A DNA stretch of 47,099 nucleotides, taken from Lojkania enalia (lineage: Eukaryota > Ascomycota > Dothideomycetes > Pleosporales). This document shows, in pieces, positions 34,291-45,232 of the stretch; position 1 is the first letter of the stretch; each line of letters opens with the position of its first letter. Under the pieces are notes generated by a model. That model saw nothing but the letters and a program-made list of their open reading frames with translations. It was not told the origin of the DNA and did no database searches. The stretch spans positions 1 to 47,099 of the forward strand of contig ML986856.1 in the NCBI GenBank assembly GCA_010094045.1. Direction: 5' to 3'. Position numbers and translations under genes: made by a program.

Positions 34291-36789
34291 GTTAAAGTAC
34301 AAGAAAACCTATTTAAACTCGGCGATATTAAGTCTTAGTATATATTTTACCGTCGTAGTCGTTATTCCCGACCTCGGCTACTATTCTCCCTTAACGATAA
34401 AATCCGTTGTTAACTAATACTCGAAATTTTAGCATTCTATTAAAGCTCTTAGCAGCTTCTCTTCCTTCTCCAAACTATTTCCTTATATGTATACTAAGAG
34501 CTCTTTCTAGTAATAAAAGAGTTCTTTATTTTCGTATCTACAACCTCTCCGGCCATAACTAATTAATAAAAGTTCTTCTAGACCTTATAATACCGATAAT
34601 AAGGCTACTACTAAACCTCTTTAAAGTTATATAGCACATCTGTAGATTAATCTAAGTAGATTCTTAGTCTTTATATACCTTCTTTATACAATCGCTTTTA
34701 GCCTATATTACCCTATTACTAAGCTCTCTTTTATAGACTAAACGTTCTAGTTTTTATAATATATACTTAGATTAACTCCTTATACTATTATAGTTTTTAA
34801 CCCCCCCTTCTATTATTTAATCAGGCGGTAATATTCCTTTACTATTAACAGTATCTAGATTATAATTGTTAATAGTTAAATATTTAGCCTCTTAGCTTTA
34901 AATTCTAAGAACGCTCTTACAATTTAATAGTAAAAGTTATAACTCTTAGTTACTACTATTACCCCCTTAATATTTTTTCTTTAATAGTTTAGATTGCTAT
35001 TAGAGTTTATCCTCCGATATTTAGAGTTCTAAGGTTATAGCTACCCACGTTAAAATTAAGTCCTGTAAGAAAGAGATATAGAAACTAGCTAAAATTTCCC
35101 GCTCTTAATATTAGAAATGGTCTTAAAAGAGTAAGTATATTTTATCTATTATAAAGATACCCAGTATATAGTAATATATAATCGATATAATAGGTTAAAT
35201 TAACTAAATATTAGATTGTTTAAGTTATATATTTTTCTCCAATTAATCTATTCAATTAGTATTTTCTATTAAATAATTGCTTCTAGGCTATATTAGATAG
35301 ACGCAAATACTAAACGAATAGGGTTAATAATACTAGACGATTTTCTAGAGTTATTTAGAGTATATATAAGATACTACTTTAACTATTATCTAAATCTTAG
35401 AGTAATAAATAATATTAAACATTATTTAATCTATATATTACCAGCCTAATATTTAAAACGCTAGTTAACCTAATTTTTATATAAAACCTGTTAATAAGCT
35501 AATAGTAAACTTAAATTTATACCTTTATAGTTTAAAAACCTTAAGGAGTTGATTTCTAGTCCCTTAATTAGACGCTATAAATAGTTTAGAGTTCCTATCC
35601 TTCTAGTAGTATTAAGAAGATCTATCGCCTTAATATTTCTCAGACATAATAACTAGAATCGAGAGTTTTATCTAAGGTATATTTCCAGACTTAAAATTCC
35701 TCTTAGTAATAATAAGTAACACTTATTCTATAGTTTTATTATAGTCCTGGCTTATCGATGGAGGTTAGCCGCTATAATATTTGTTGCTAGGAGAAAGAGG
35801 TAAATATTATACTGGTTGGTAAAAATAAACTAAGGTATTATTTAGATTCCTCGATATATATATATAGGGTCTCTATAGTTCTAATTACTAATAGAATAGG
35901 GGTAAGAAGTACTAGGCTTAGACTTATATTATATATACGTTTACGGGACTTATAGAGGATAGTAAATTCTTATTAATTCCTAGGTACTAGGAATAGCCTC
36001 TACGGCTACTTAGGCGAAAAGATTTATATAGAAGGTTAATACTAAGCAGCTACCGTACGAGGAAAAATTCTAGGAACATTTATACTAGTTTAGACTAGTT
36101 AAATACTAGATAGACTAATATTAATACTAGACTGCGGCCGCTATAAGGGTAATAGATAGTAGATACTAATAGGAGCACGGGAAATATAAAAGCGCTAGCG
36201 TAATAGTAAGCTGAGATACCTATCGGGCGTAAGAATAGTATCTACGTTAATCGGTATATAATTATTACTATCTAGATACCTAAGAATAAATACCAGCTTA
36301 ATATATCGGTTCCCTCAAATTTGTTAAAATATTCCCTTCACAACTAGTACGGAACTATACCTAGATAACTACTAGGAGTAGCGTTCTAAATTAAAATAGT
36401 ACGGTAATTATAGTATATAGCTCCTTTCTAACTAGAATATTAAAGATAGGGTTTAAGAAACGCTAGTATATAGATGCTTCGACCTCGATAAAAATAAGTA
36501 ATCTAAGTAAGTAGTATAGGATCTTATCTTAGATAGTAGCTATTTAGAGCGGATTCCCCTTAGGTATATTCCTTAATAAGCTTAAAGCTAGAATAAAGGA
36601 CCTATATACTAGTCTTACCCCAGTTAGAGTCCTAAACCCGAGTTATAGTAAGAGAGTAATTACTGCTACCTGTTAGATTCTGGCGATAGTATAGTAAATC
36701 TGTTAGTTGTTAACCCTATCTTATTTTAAAACTAATTAGCTTAACTATATTTAGTATATTCCCTAAGAATAAGCGCGCGTTTATTAATC
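34291..36789. other. heavily decayed, probably formerly coding on the plus strand
   Basis: Fragments of plus-strand coding text appear in more than one phase (for example LVIKEFFIFVSTTSPAITN near 34,500 and GRKNSIY near 36,220), but stop density approaches that of random AT-rich sequence. I cannot decide phase or gene limits. A decayed intron-containing continuation of the preceding gene is possible. Confidence 0.35.
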
Positions 36790-38284
36790 TTACCTATATA
36801 AGGAATCTGTATCTAACTCTTTTAGAAAATACTCTATACAGCTAATACGGACCCGTATAGCCTACCTCTACCTTAACTAGGTTGGTAAAGCACTACTTAT
36901 ACTACCTACTAATCTACTTGCCGCAAGCTTTCGTTATAAATAACTTATTAGTAAGTATACTTACTCGTATAGAAATGGTATCGGCGTCTAGTATAATAAA
37001 CTGCCCTGTTATTCTAGTTCCCGGTATTCTCCCCTTCTAGGAGAGACTATAACTATTACAACAAGGTAGCTGTTAAATATTAGTATTAGCCCTAAGCAGG
37101 GAATATAAATATAATCAGCCTACTAGTCTAGTACTATAGTAATATAACTGTACTATAATCAGCAGCGCGCGTCTATTTTATATAGGGTAGCTTAAATCCT
37201 TACTTAAGAATTAATCTATATCGTCTACGATAGAGGCTTAGCGTAAATATTATAGTAGATTTAAACTAAATCTATACCTTATATTTTACTCCGAAGCAAC
37301 CTTTATTATTATATTTCTCTAGAGCGCAATATTTAGCAAGCTATCCCTATATCTCTAATTCGTATATCTTTTGTTAAGCGGAGGCTAAGTAAGATATATC
37401 GACTATAATAGATATTTGCGAGGTTATTACGCGAAATTGAGGATATATCTAGATAATTAAAAGAAGTAAGAGAGCTAGTATTCCTTAATACTAAGCCAAT
37501 TCCTAATAGAGGATACTGGACTAAATATATACCTAAAGGCTTACCTAAGTCTCTATAAAAGACGCGACCGTTATAGGTATAGATAATATTAGTTTATTAT
37601 AACTATAATTATTATAATACCCTCGAGCTAACGTCTACTCAGGTATAAACATCTAGATAGGTTGAGAATAAGCAACCGGGATAGAAGGGTTAGGTAGGTA
37701 GGAAGGCTATATATTATACAGATCGTTGCGTTAGGTTAGAACTAGGATCTACTTTTCCTTAGTTAGCTAGCATTATAATATTATTCTGTCCTCTTCTAAT
37801 TTTTGCTAACTATATCGCGGTCCTAATATAAAAGTTAAATTGTAATTGCCGGAGAGCCGTATTAATATTAGAATAATTAAAGATGAAGGTATTTAACCTC
37901 CGTCCCTATATCGCGAGCTACCCTACAATATAAGCTATATTTCTTAAATCTAACTCCTTAGAAATATCTCTTACAAGTTAATAAAGATATATTCTATATC
38001 TTACTATTTTTAAACCTTTTCTCTAGTAGGATACTATTACGTAAAGAGAATTTTACAGTTTTAGTTATACTGTTAATCTTTTTATTTACGCTGCTATTTG
38101 CTTTTTTATTTAACTACTTCTACTAAGCCGCGATTTAAGGGGTGTATTCTATAACCGGAATACTAGAGAGAAGGTATAATTATATAAGTATATTGTTTTA
38201 AGCCCTGAAAGCTATTTTAGCTTAAAAATGTAGTTTCCGAAAGCTTCTCTAGATAGATTAAAGGGTAGTTTTAGAGCCTTATAA
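36790..38284 (+). pseudogene. RIP-broken coding stretch, family unknown
   Basis: A plus-strand phase is open apart from TAG and TAA from about 36,790 to a TAA at 38,282-38,284. Readable stretches are SFRKYSIQLIRTRIAYLYLN, SKYTYSYRNGIGV, SNLYYYISLERNI, FARLLREIEDISR, KEVRELVFLNTKPIPNRGYW and YIVLSPESYFSLKM. It differs in phase from the 32,748-34,290 frame, so it is either a later exon or another gene. No motif is recognised. The charged helical segment near 37,400-37,480 is the best-preserved part. Confidence 0.5.
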
Positions 38285-38682
38285 CGCAGTATAGTTAAGT
38301 AAGAGACCTCTTATTAGTATTAAATTATATTATATCTAACTTAAGAATCCCTCCTAAGTAAAAATTTTACTAGTATAGCTATCTTATTACCCAGTTTGTG
38401 GAGAGCCTATATTTAGTAGTATTATAAGACCCTTCTACCGCAGCTCTCCTATTAGCTTAAGTTACTTTTAACACCTATAGTATTATAATAAGTTATCTAA
38501 GTTACTAAACCTTAATATTACGCCGATATATTATAGGCAGCCCTGTAGTTGCTGTGCGAAGATAATTTATATAGTATAGCTCTGTTAATTAATACCTTCC
38601 TATAATAATCCTAACTAGCGCTAAATAACTAAGTGCTGTAAATTATCTATATAATTAAATTAACCCTGTAAGCAACTTAGAA

Positions 38683-38728
38683 ATTCTATAGCTAGTAATT
38701 CTATAGCTAGTAATCCTACAGCTAGTAA
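38683..38728. repeat. 16-bp tandem repeat
   Basis: Three consecutive near-copies of attctatagctagtaa, followed by a partial fourth. A minus-strand frame over it shows the repeated RITSY, which is a by-product. Confidence 0.75.
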
Positions 38729-39208
38729 CTAGTAGGTTTATAGTAGAGGGCAGGTAGCTAAGTAACCCACCTTTACTAGAAATATATATATATACAGATA
38801 CGTATATTATAGAGATATTTAATACAACTAGAGCTTCTTTATACCTACTATAATAAGCTAACACTTTAATTGCCTCTAAAGCCAGCTGTCCCTCATTTAA
38901 TATGTTTAAGACCTTATTCTAGAGTAGATACTAATTGAGTAGCTTCCTTTATCTTCTACTAGAACTCCGCAATATAATTTACTCCCTTCTACTTGTCTGC
39001 GGTACTATCTATATAGAGTATCTCCAGTATAATATCTACTTGTGGACTAGATTAATATAGGAGAAGACTAGTATCCTTAGCGTGTCTAGGTAGATTAGTA
39101 AGGAAGCTTTAAACGTTCTATATAGATGCAATCTGTTTATTATAATTATTTATAGTATACCTATAGCGTCTAAAGTAGGGGCCTTAACAGCCCTAGCTTA
39201 TAATATCC

Positions 39209-39713
39209 GGGAGGTACTACCCTAGTATCTATCTAGTGGTAAAGGAGATTACCTCGCTTCTATAACGGCTAAGATCGACGGGCTTAGTATTTACCCTCTA
39301 CTTAGTATATAAATATAGCCTATACTGCAGCTTATTAGATACTCTACCCTTATCCTATCTCTTATAGGGGATAGTCTACTAGCTGATAGAGTAAGTACTT
39401 AATAAGCTGCAGCATACGCTATATTTATATACTAAATAGAGGGTAAATACTAAGCTAGTTAATCTTAGCTGTTATAGGAGTAAGGCAGTCTCCTTTACCG
39501 CTAGACGGATACTGAGGCAGTACTTTCTGGTAGGCATAAACGGGCGGGATAAGAGTAAGTACCTAATAACCTAAAGCACACGCTATATTTATATACTAAA
39601 TAGAGGATAAATACTAAGCTAGTCGATCTTAGACGTTATAGGAGCGAGGCAGTCTCCTTTACTGCCAGATAAACACTGAGGTAGTACTTTCTAGTAGGTA
39701 TAAAAGGGCGGGT
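39209..39713. repeat. three-copy inverted plus direct repeat of about 140-160 bp
   Basis: One unit lies inverted at about 39,209-39,346 and two direct units lie at about 39,388-39,548 and 39,553-39,712. Shared text includes actaaatagagggtaaatac and gcagtctcctttac, with ctgcagcttatta inverted in copy one. Copies one and two could form a hairpin with a loop of about 40 bases. The direct copies end with the same gggcggg. No coding sense is seen. Confidence 0.8.
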
Positions 39714-41035
39714 TAAATCATTCTGGGTTACACCTTCTATCTAACCGTTAAATTCTTATTATAGGCACGAGTATAGAAATTTTATTGCTAGTAAAGAATA
39801 GATAGTATACTATACGTACACTAGTTAACGGGGACTTCTTCAGTTGTAGAAAGCATCTATAGGAATAGCTAGGATCTTCAACTTCGGAGTAATAGAATAC
39901 GCTCAACGAACGGCTTGAAAAGATAACTTAGTAAGTCTCTTTAATTAAATACTACGGAGCGTTGCTTAATAGTAAAAATTAGGGTTAATAAATATAATAA
40001 AGCATGCACTCATGGCTTATATTATATAGTATACTACCCGCTCGATTGCCCTAAAAATTCAACTGAATACACGACGATCGACGTCCTACGGCGAGAATAT
40101 TATAAGCCTGTTAACATTTTGTATTTAGTAATAAATAAAAAAATACAATAATAGATTTCGAATCTAAATATACGGAGTACTATTATTAAATTAATCTTAT
40201 ATCTAAGGAATTCTCTATATTTGATATAGAAGAATACGTTAAAATACCGTTTATATATAAAAGAGCACGAATTCTATTCGGAAGTAATATTCTAATTAGA
40301 AATAATAATAGTAAATAAAGGTAGCTGGAGAGATAGTAGGATAAAGTCTTGCGTTGTAAATTTATAATTATTGTTACATGCCTTTAAGATATAGGGTGTA
40401 TACTTATAGGATTTAATTTTGGGCTTGTAACTTAAACCTTTCTCTACTAACTAAAGAGCTGCAATTAGCGTGCAATTTATACGGATCGCTACTCTATCGT
40501 ATTTTCTACCTATAGTTCTAGCTGTAGTCTGTGCGATTCTAATAGCGTCGTATATAAAGCTAAGGTTAGGGGTATACTACACCTTTAAGATAGATTTTAA
40601 CATGCTATAGGCAATAGCCTTTACAAAGTCTGCTAGTACGAGTTGACCGTTAGTACATTTAATGCATTGCAGAGTACTAAATTAAACGCTGAGGCGTGTA
40701 GTATGCTTGTAGATTACGGTGGGCTAGGCTGTCTCCTAAGGCCATGGTGTTGCTATAGCGCCTTAGTCGCACTGGGCGATGCGTCTGGGTTAAGCTAGTT
40801 AATTAGCGTCTGAGGACGTCTACGCGTATTTTACGTTGGTTCTAAGAAAGAGAACATGTTAAAAAAATAGAAAAGGTACGTGAGGCTTCTAGAATTCTCC
40901 TATACCCTACAGCTATCTTATTTCTTAAGTAATTTAGGGTAGCTAAGACACAGAACTTATATAAAATTAAGTCAATGCGAATAAGTATATAAAGTTAACA
41001 TTGTTTAAAAGAAAAAGTAAGTTACTAATAGTTCG
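39714..41035. other. decayed DNA without recognisable genes
   Basis: AT-rich to mixed composition. I found no frame with a coding look, no RNA gene and no terminal repeat before 41,036. Confidence 0.4.
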
Positions 41036-41075
41036 GCTTGCTACGCAGGGTAGCTCGTAATATAGGGACGGATAT
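41036..41075 (-). repeat. orphan TIR-family end
   Basis: Read on the minus strand from 41,075 it gives ATATCCGTCCCTATATTACG followed by AGCTACCCTGCGTAGCAAGC. This has the spacing of the A and B ends (six bases, then a variant of ATCCCT, then a repeated GCGTGGCGAGAC-like block) and is preceded by TA. I could not find its left partner. Confidence 0.5.
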
Positions 41076-41154
41076 TATAGGAGTTTATTAGAGAGAAGGA
41101 ACACAATATAGCGAAGTATGATATATCTTATTGGCTAGGTATCAGCATTATGTT

Positions 41155-41352
41155 CTAAGTCCTGAATAAGCAGACTTCACGGTCTAATGCTGTCTCAACT
41201 GGCAATTTCTTCGAGTTCCGCTTCTTCAATTTATGCGACCGAATGTACTAGAGTAATCCTACTAGAAGAAGTAAAAGAATAACTACGCTAATAACACCTC
41301 CGATCAACGCTGGGGATTTCTTTGGATAGGATTTCGAGATATTATGTTTCAT
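41155..41352 (-). pseudogene. small single-pass membrane protein or C-terminal fragment
   Basis: From an ATG at 41,352 the phase gives KSYPKKSPALIGG, then a strongly hydrophobic segment (VISVVILLLLLVGLL), a TAG, then YIRSHKLKKRNSKK and a short tail to TAG at 41,155. A Gly-rich lead, one membrane helix and a basic stop-transfer stretch are typical of fungal cell-surface (mid2/WSC-like) proteins. The TAG sits where Trp would fit and needs only one RIP-type change. The phase stays open upstream to about 41,440, so this may be the end of a larger lost gene. Confidence 0.45.
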
Positions 41353-41686
41353 CCCTATATAATAAGCAAAGCCAATTATCCTAGCAAGGAGCTTACTATC
41401 TAATAATATAACTGAAGCGATGAGTGTTTTGTAAATAGTCTAACGTGGTATCGAGTCCCTCTATTTTGAACGCCTGTGAACCCCAACGAAGTTCTTATAG
41501 CAATGTTGAAAAAGTTATGATAATTGATTACATGCTATCGGCGGAGAATTGTTTCTCTACTCTAGTCGTCAAGAAACACGTATTTGAAATTTGAGTTTCT
41601 GAAAACGGAAATCCATTTTTGGAAACTCTAATCTCTTTAATATACAGGTATATCTAGACTAATAAATTTTAAGTTCAAATTTGCTA

Positions 41687-42125
41687 AGGTGCATCCCTGC
41701 GTGGCGAGACACCCTGTGTGGCGAGACAAATGAGGGGGACTTTGACTTTCACCAATTGGAAAACCTATGTGCACAACGGATATTGCTATACTTTTATAAG
41801 AATAATCTGCTATAGCTAATTCTGAATCTCTATAATTCATTCCTACCCAAAATTACGTTTGCACTATCGTCTCCGAGCCTGATTCGTATAGGGCTTTCTT
41901 TCATGGCGTAATAGACTTCCCTCCCTATAGTATCAACATTAAGCCCTTATCGCTGCAAATTCTTGTAGAATAGCCTTGTCTGAGCCCTAGAACTTCCCTC
42001 TAATGCTAGGAAGCTATTATCAGCACTATGCGCACTGCGGAGACGCAATTTCATGTAGGGCTGCTATGTTAATTGGTACCTCCAGCGGAGGCGAATCACT
42101 AATCCTCGCTAATGCGAGATGACCC
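41687..42125 (+). repeat. left terminal inverted repeat of element B
   Basis: Matches the reverse complement of 46,566-47,004 in order and spacing. Matching pieces are GGCGAGACAAATGAGGGG, AATAATCTGCT, AAAATTACGTT, CCTCCCTCTAAT, CTTATCAGC-like text and CACTAATCC. Identity is roughly two-thirds by eye, not computed. Confidence 0.8.
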
Positions 42126-42971
42126 CGCACTTCGTATCTCATACATCCACGGGTATTTTACTGTAAGATATGTGGCTGTGCGAATCGCATAAGGCTCAAA
42201 GCTGACTTTGGGATTGGGAGCAGTGCTAAGATATGGCCCGGCGCGTGTTTAGTCAGCCAACGCATTTCCAGCGTCGAAACCAGCTCAGACACGGCCGTCA
42301 CACACTTCAAGATGTAGTCCAATATATAGCGATACCTATTTTGTAACCTAGAAAAATTCTATCGCGTCGCCCTCGAGCGCCGAAACCTGCCGTTTTCCCC
42401 CTTCCGCTGACCGAACGAAAGACCTGATCAAGCCCACCACGTCGCTTTGCTTCTCGCTGATCTCTAGACTAAGCCGCAGCAAGCTTTAGTCTCGGCTTGT
42501 TGAAGGGGAATACGATGTGATGGAAAGGACGTTATAATAGAGTGTGGCGGCTTGGAAACTGAAGCCTGCGCTTCGGCAAGTGTAATCCTTAGGACCGCAG
42601 AGATGTGCTTTAATTCGACCCTGCTTGCAAATAAGCTTCTGGACGTACTACTGTATGTCCGTAAAAGGGAGCCTAAAAGCACTATAAGCTTGAATGAAAG
42701 GCTCGTAGTAAGGTTCTATATAGTTTAAGAAGAGTAAATAAGACTAATTACATAGTATTGGTTTCGTGGGAGCATTTTAATGAAAATGGTTTCGACCCTA
42801 GGTGAAAGTGAAACCTAGAATGGGCATGTTGTTCCACTCCGTGTAATAGGATCACATCCGATTTAGACAATTACCAGCGATTTCCAAACACGAGAGCTTT
42901 CCATTATCCGTCAGAGTTTTTGATCGCGTTTACTGGAGAAATATCTCCATGATTCTCTAAGGACTTTCTGA
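42126..42971. other. element B left arm and 3' flank of the membrane-protein gene
   Basis: Balanced composition, no supported gene. Short frames here begin at non-ATG codons and show no motif. 42,740-42,971 would contain the transcription end of the minus-strand gene. Confidence 0.4.
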
Positions 42972-44380
42972 TTAAGTCCCGTCGTGCACTGTATATTTCT
43001 CCATCTGCTCTCTGAGTTCCTTCGCATCCGTGATTTTACCTTGTTCAATCCAGATTCTGGTAAGATTTTCCATGCTCTCCAGCGTAGCAAAATGACGCTT
43101 TCCAAAAATCCTGGCGCATATATCGAACGTCATAATTTCGCGCATTTCTCTTTCTCGCTCGCGCATTTCTCTTTCTCGCTCGCGCATTTCTCTTTCTCGC
43201 TCGCGCATTTCTTGTTCTCGCTCGCGCATATTAATTTCTTCCTTGAGAATTTGTTTTTGGATGCTTTCTTGTCTTTTCCGCTCTAGGTATATAGGCAGCT
43301 GTTTCGGTAGTTGCTCAATACTTCTCAACATGGCCCCACGCACAGTGGCATCCGTCTCATAATTTTGAATAATATCCCACAAGGTATAGGTAAAATAGCA
43401 TAACACCAGCACGACAAGATACACAATGAAAACATTTCTGCTATCTCTATAGCCTGCATCTGCATCCAAAGCTCTTGTCCATATACATCCTAGGTAGATA
43501 CCGAACCCAAGCAGGAGAAACAATATGGCAGCAGAAAGGAGTACTCCTGGAGCAGAAATGGTAAGGACGGAAGATAGCGTTGGTGTTAGCGATCGTAGTA
43601 TGCTACTTACGTTATCATTGCTATCAATGGCGTCGAAGATATTTTTATCGCTGCGACGGATCCAGGCCCGGACTTGTCTTCCGGAGAACAAGCATCCCAC
43701 TTTCCAGACCAGATTGCCTGCGTGATATACAGCTAAAAGAGCAGTCATCAGACTAGATATCCAGAATGCGCGAGCGAGCCAGTGAGTTCGGCTCAGTTGA
43801 GGAAGAACCAAAGCGGCGATCGTAATGGCGCCGATGATAGTACCCTGTCAGACTGTTACAATCCTCAAATGACGGCGCTGTAATTGGGGAATCATACAGA
43901 GAAAGAGATCCTGTTGCTTTCAGCCTGGACGATATCCTTAAATACCCGAGCAGCTTGATCACAAAACCCGTCATCGTTATCGAAACCGTACAGGCTGCGA
44001 AAACCACTACCACTGCTGAACCCACCACTACCACCACCACCACTACCACCACTACTACTACTATTATCGCGTTCACCATTAGAGTCACTGGGGCTTCTAA
44101 GGTCATAACGGCTATCCAGTACCTCTACTTGCGCCTTCCAAATAGATTTTTTGCCGAGCGTCACCATAGCAATCGCTCCCCAGAGCCCATAAAGTACTGC
44201 CCAGGCGCTGAAATTGTGGGCCATTATCCAGAGCGCGTGATGCTGCTGACGTTCGGATTTAGTTGATATTTCGGATATGAACAATTTTTTGACGTCATCC
44301 AATTTTCGGTGATGGGTGTCGCCGTATATGGTCTCAAGGAACTGGTTAAAGCTTGCAGAGTGGACAGTTTGAGTAGCCAT
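42972..44380 (-). CDS. multi-pass membrane protein with coiled coil and one TPR-like unit
   Basis: Two exons, 44,380-43,898 and 43,844-42,972, encode 451 residues. The ATG at 44,380 is chosen because upstream in-phase codons start only with GTG. Hydrophobic segments are at about 55-76, 162-179, 183-204, 261-283 and 298-320. A Gly/Ser linker (SSSSGGSGGGGSGG) covers 107-120. The joined sequence around the intron (ISFS, then GTIIGAITIAALVLPQLSR) reads as one unit. After the last membrane helix comes a charged coiled coil made of MREREREM repeats (about 350-398). Then comes one unit, ARIFGKRHFATLESMENLTR plus IWIEQGKITDAKELREQMEK (406-445), which matches the TPR consensus of the NLR in element A. 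The stop is TAA. Function unknown; membrane location and protein interaction are inferred. The gene is intact and lies inside element B. Confidence 0.8.
43140..43223 (-). repeat. 21-bp minisatellite encoding the EREREMR coiled coil
   Basis: Four consecutive 21-bp units (gcgcatttctctttctcgctc, last copy slightly changed) plus a partial. The unit length is three codons short of three heptads' worth of change per four copies and always keeps frame, so copy number can vary without breaking the protein. Confidence 0.9.
43845..43897 (-). other. 53-bp phase-0 intron of the membrane-protein gene
   Basis: 5' GTATGA at 43,897 and 3' CTGACAG ending at 43,845. Splicing joins TCT to GGT and removes the in-frame TGA of exon 1 (43,892) and the TGA just before exon 2. 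A possible branch site is TGTAAC, 12-17 bases before the end. Confidence 0.75.
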
Positions 44381-44700
44381 AGTTTGAGTAGCCAGGTGAT
44401 GCCAGACCCGCAGGCTAATACTGAAAATTTTCAAATTAGAGTGCACTGATTTTTTCCCTGGACTGAAGAGTGTTAAGGGCTGGCATTGCTTTAAACTAAA
44501 GTCAGCTACGTGCTGCTACACGATTGGTCAGCCTGATGAGATTTTATCCAACTAATTATCTTAGCTTTATCAGTCAGTCTGATGAGATTTTATCCCACCA
44601 ATTATAACCACCCTACAGAAGGTGTACCGTTGCTGCGTGTAACGAAACCGTAGGTCCAGTCGTCACGTCGAGTCGTCACGTCGCGTCGCCGTGATGGCAC
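44381..44700 (-). promoter_or_regulatory. probable promoter of the membrane-protein gene
   Basis: Contains a 32-bp direct repeat (tcagcctgatgagatttta type) at 44,528-44,559 and 44,574-44,605, with ATTGG at 44,523-44,527 and CCAAT at 44,598-44,602. Upstream is a duplicated agtcgtcacgtcg at about 44,658-44,683, which holds CACGTC half-sites of CRE type. A 15-bp duplication (ggctactcaaactat) brackets the start codon. Function is inferred from position only. Confidence 0.45.
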
Positions 44701-44749
44701 AAAGGAATCCCTCTTTATATCAACAGTTGGAGATGAGGGAGTGAGCAAT

Positions 44750-44792
<43 letters not shown>

Positions 44793-45232
44793 GGTAGTCA
44801 GAGCAGTGTGATTGGGCATGGAACTATCAATGGAGAAGCAGGTGGATCAAAAGGATATATTTGTAAGGCAAGCGCTGTAGGTTGATTTCTTGGTGGTTTG
44901 CGTGTTGTATCCTCCTCAGTTACGAGTCACTATTTGAGCTGGCTTGGATCACATGATTACTCACGTAATCCACCTTGGTTGGCTAAAAATATATATATGT
45001 ATATATATATATACCATACTTAGCTAAAGGTAACTGGGCAATCGCGTAGATGCGAAAGTATCTATTACTAATATCTATATTATATAAAGTATAAATTTTT
45101 ATAATTAGTTCATCAGCCCGGCTGCCTCCATCTCAATGCAGAGTACGGCACCGAGCTAAGCGGTGACTTCGTCTCTTTCAGCGGCGTGTCTCATCACCTA
45201 GTTTCCGGACGTAATCATTCTATAGTATACGA
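44701..45232. other. AT-microsatellite spacer
   Basis: Non-coding. Includes a pure (AT)18 run at 44,753-44,788 and a second AT/GT run near 44,986-45,012. It separates the membrane-protein promoter from the broken PNP_UDP domain. No gene seen. Confidence 0.6.

Noticed and set aside
33480..38284. A single uninterrupted gene of nearly 5 kb
   Set aside because: On checking codon phase, the readable parts at 33.5-34.3 kb and 36.8-38.3 kb lie in different frames and stop density between them is near random, so one continuous frame is not supported.
38655..38864. 69-codon minus-strand frame with repeated RITSY
   Set aside because: Produced by the 16-bp tandem repeat at 38,683-38,728 in AT-rich DNA; no other coding sign.
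43753..44266. Val-rich and Thr-rich frames across the Gly/Ser linker
   Set aside because: By-products of the GGT-type trinucleotide tract in the membrane-protein exon.
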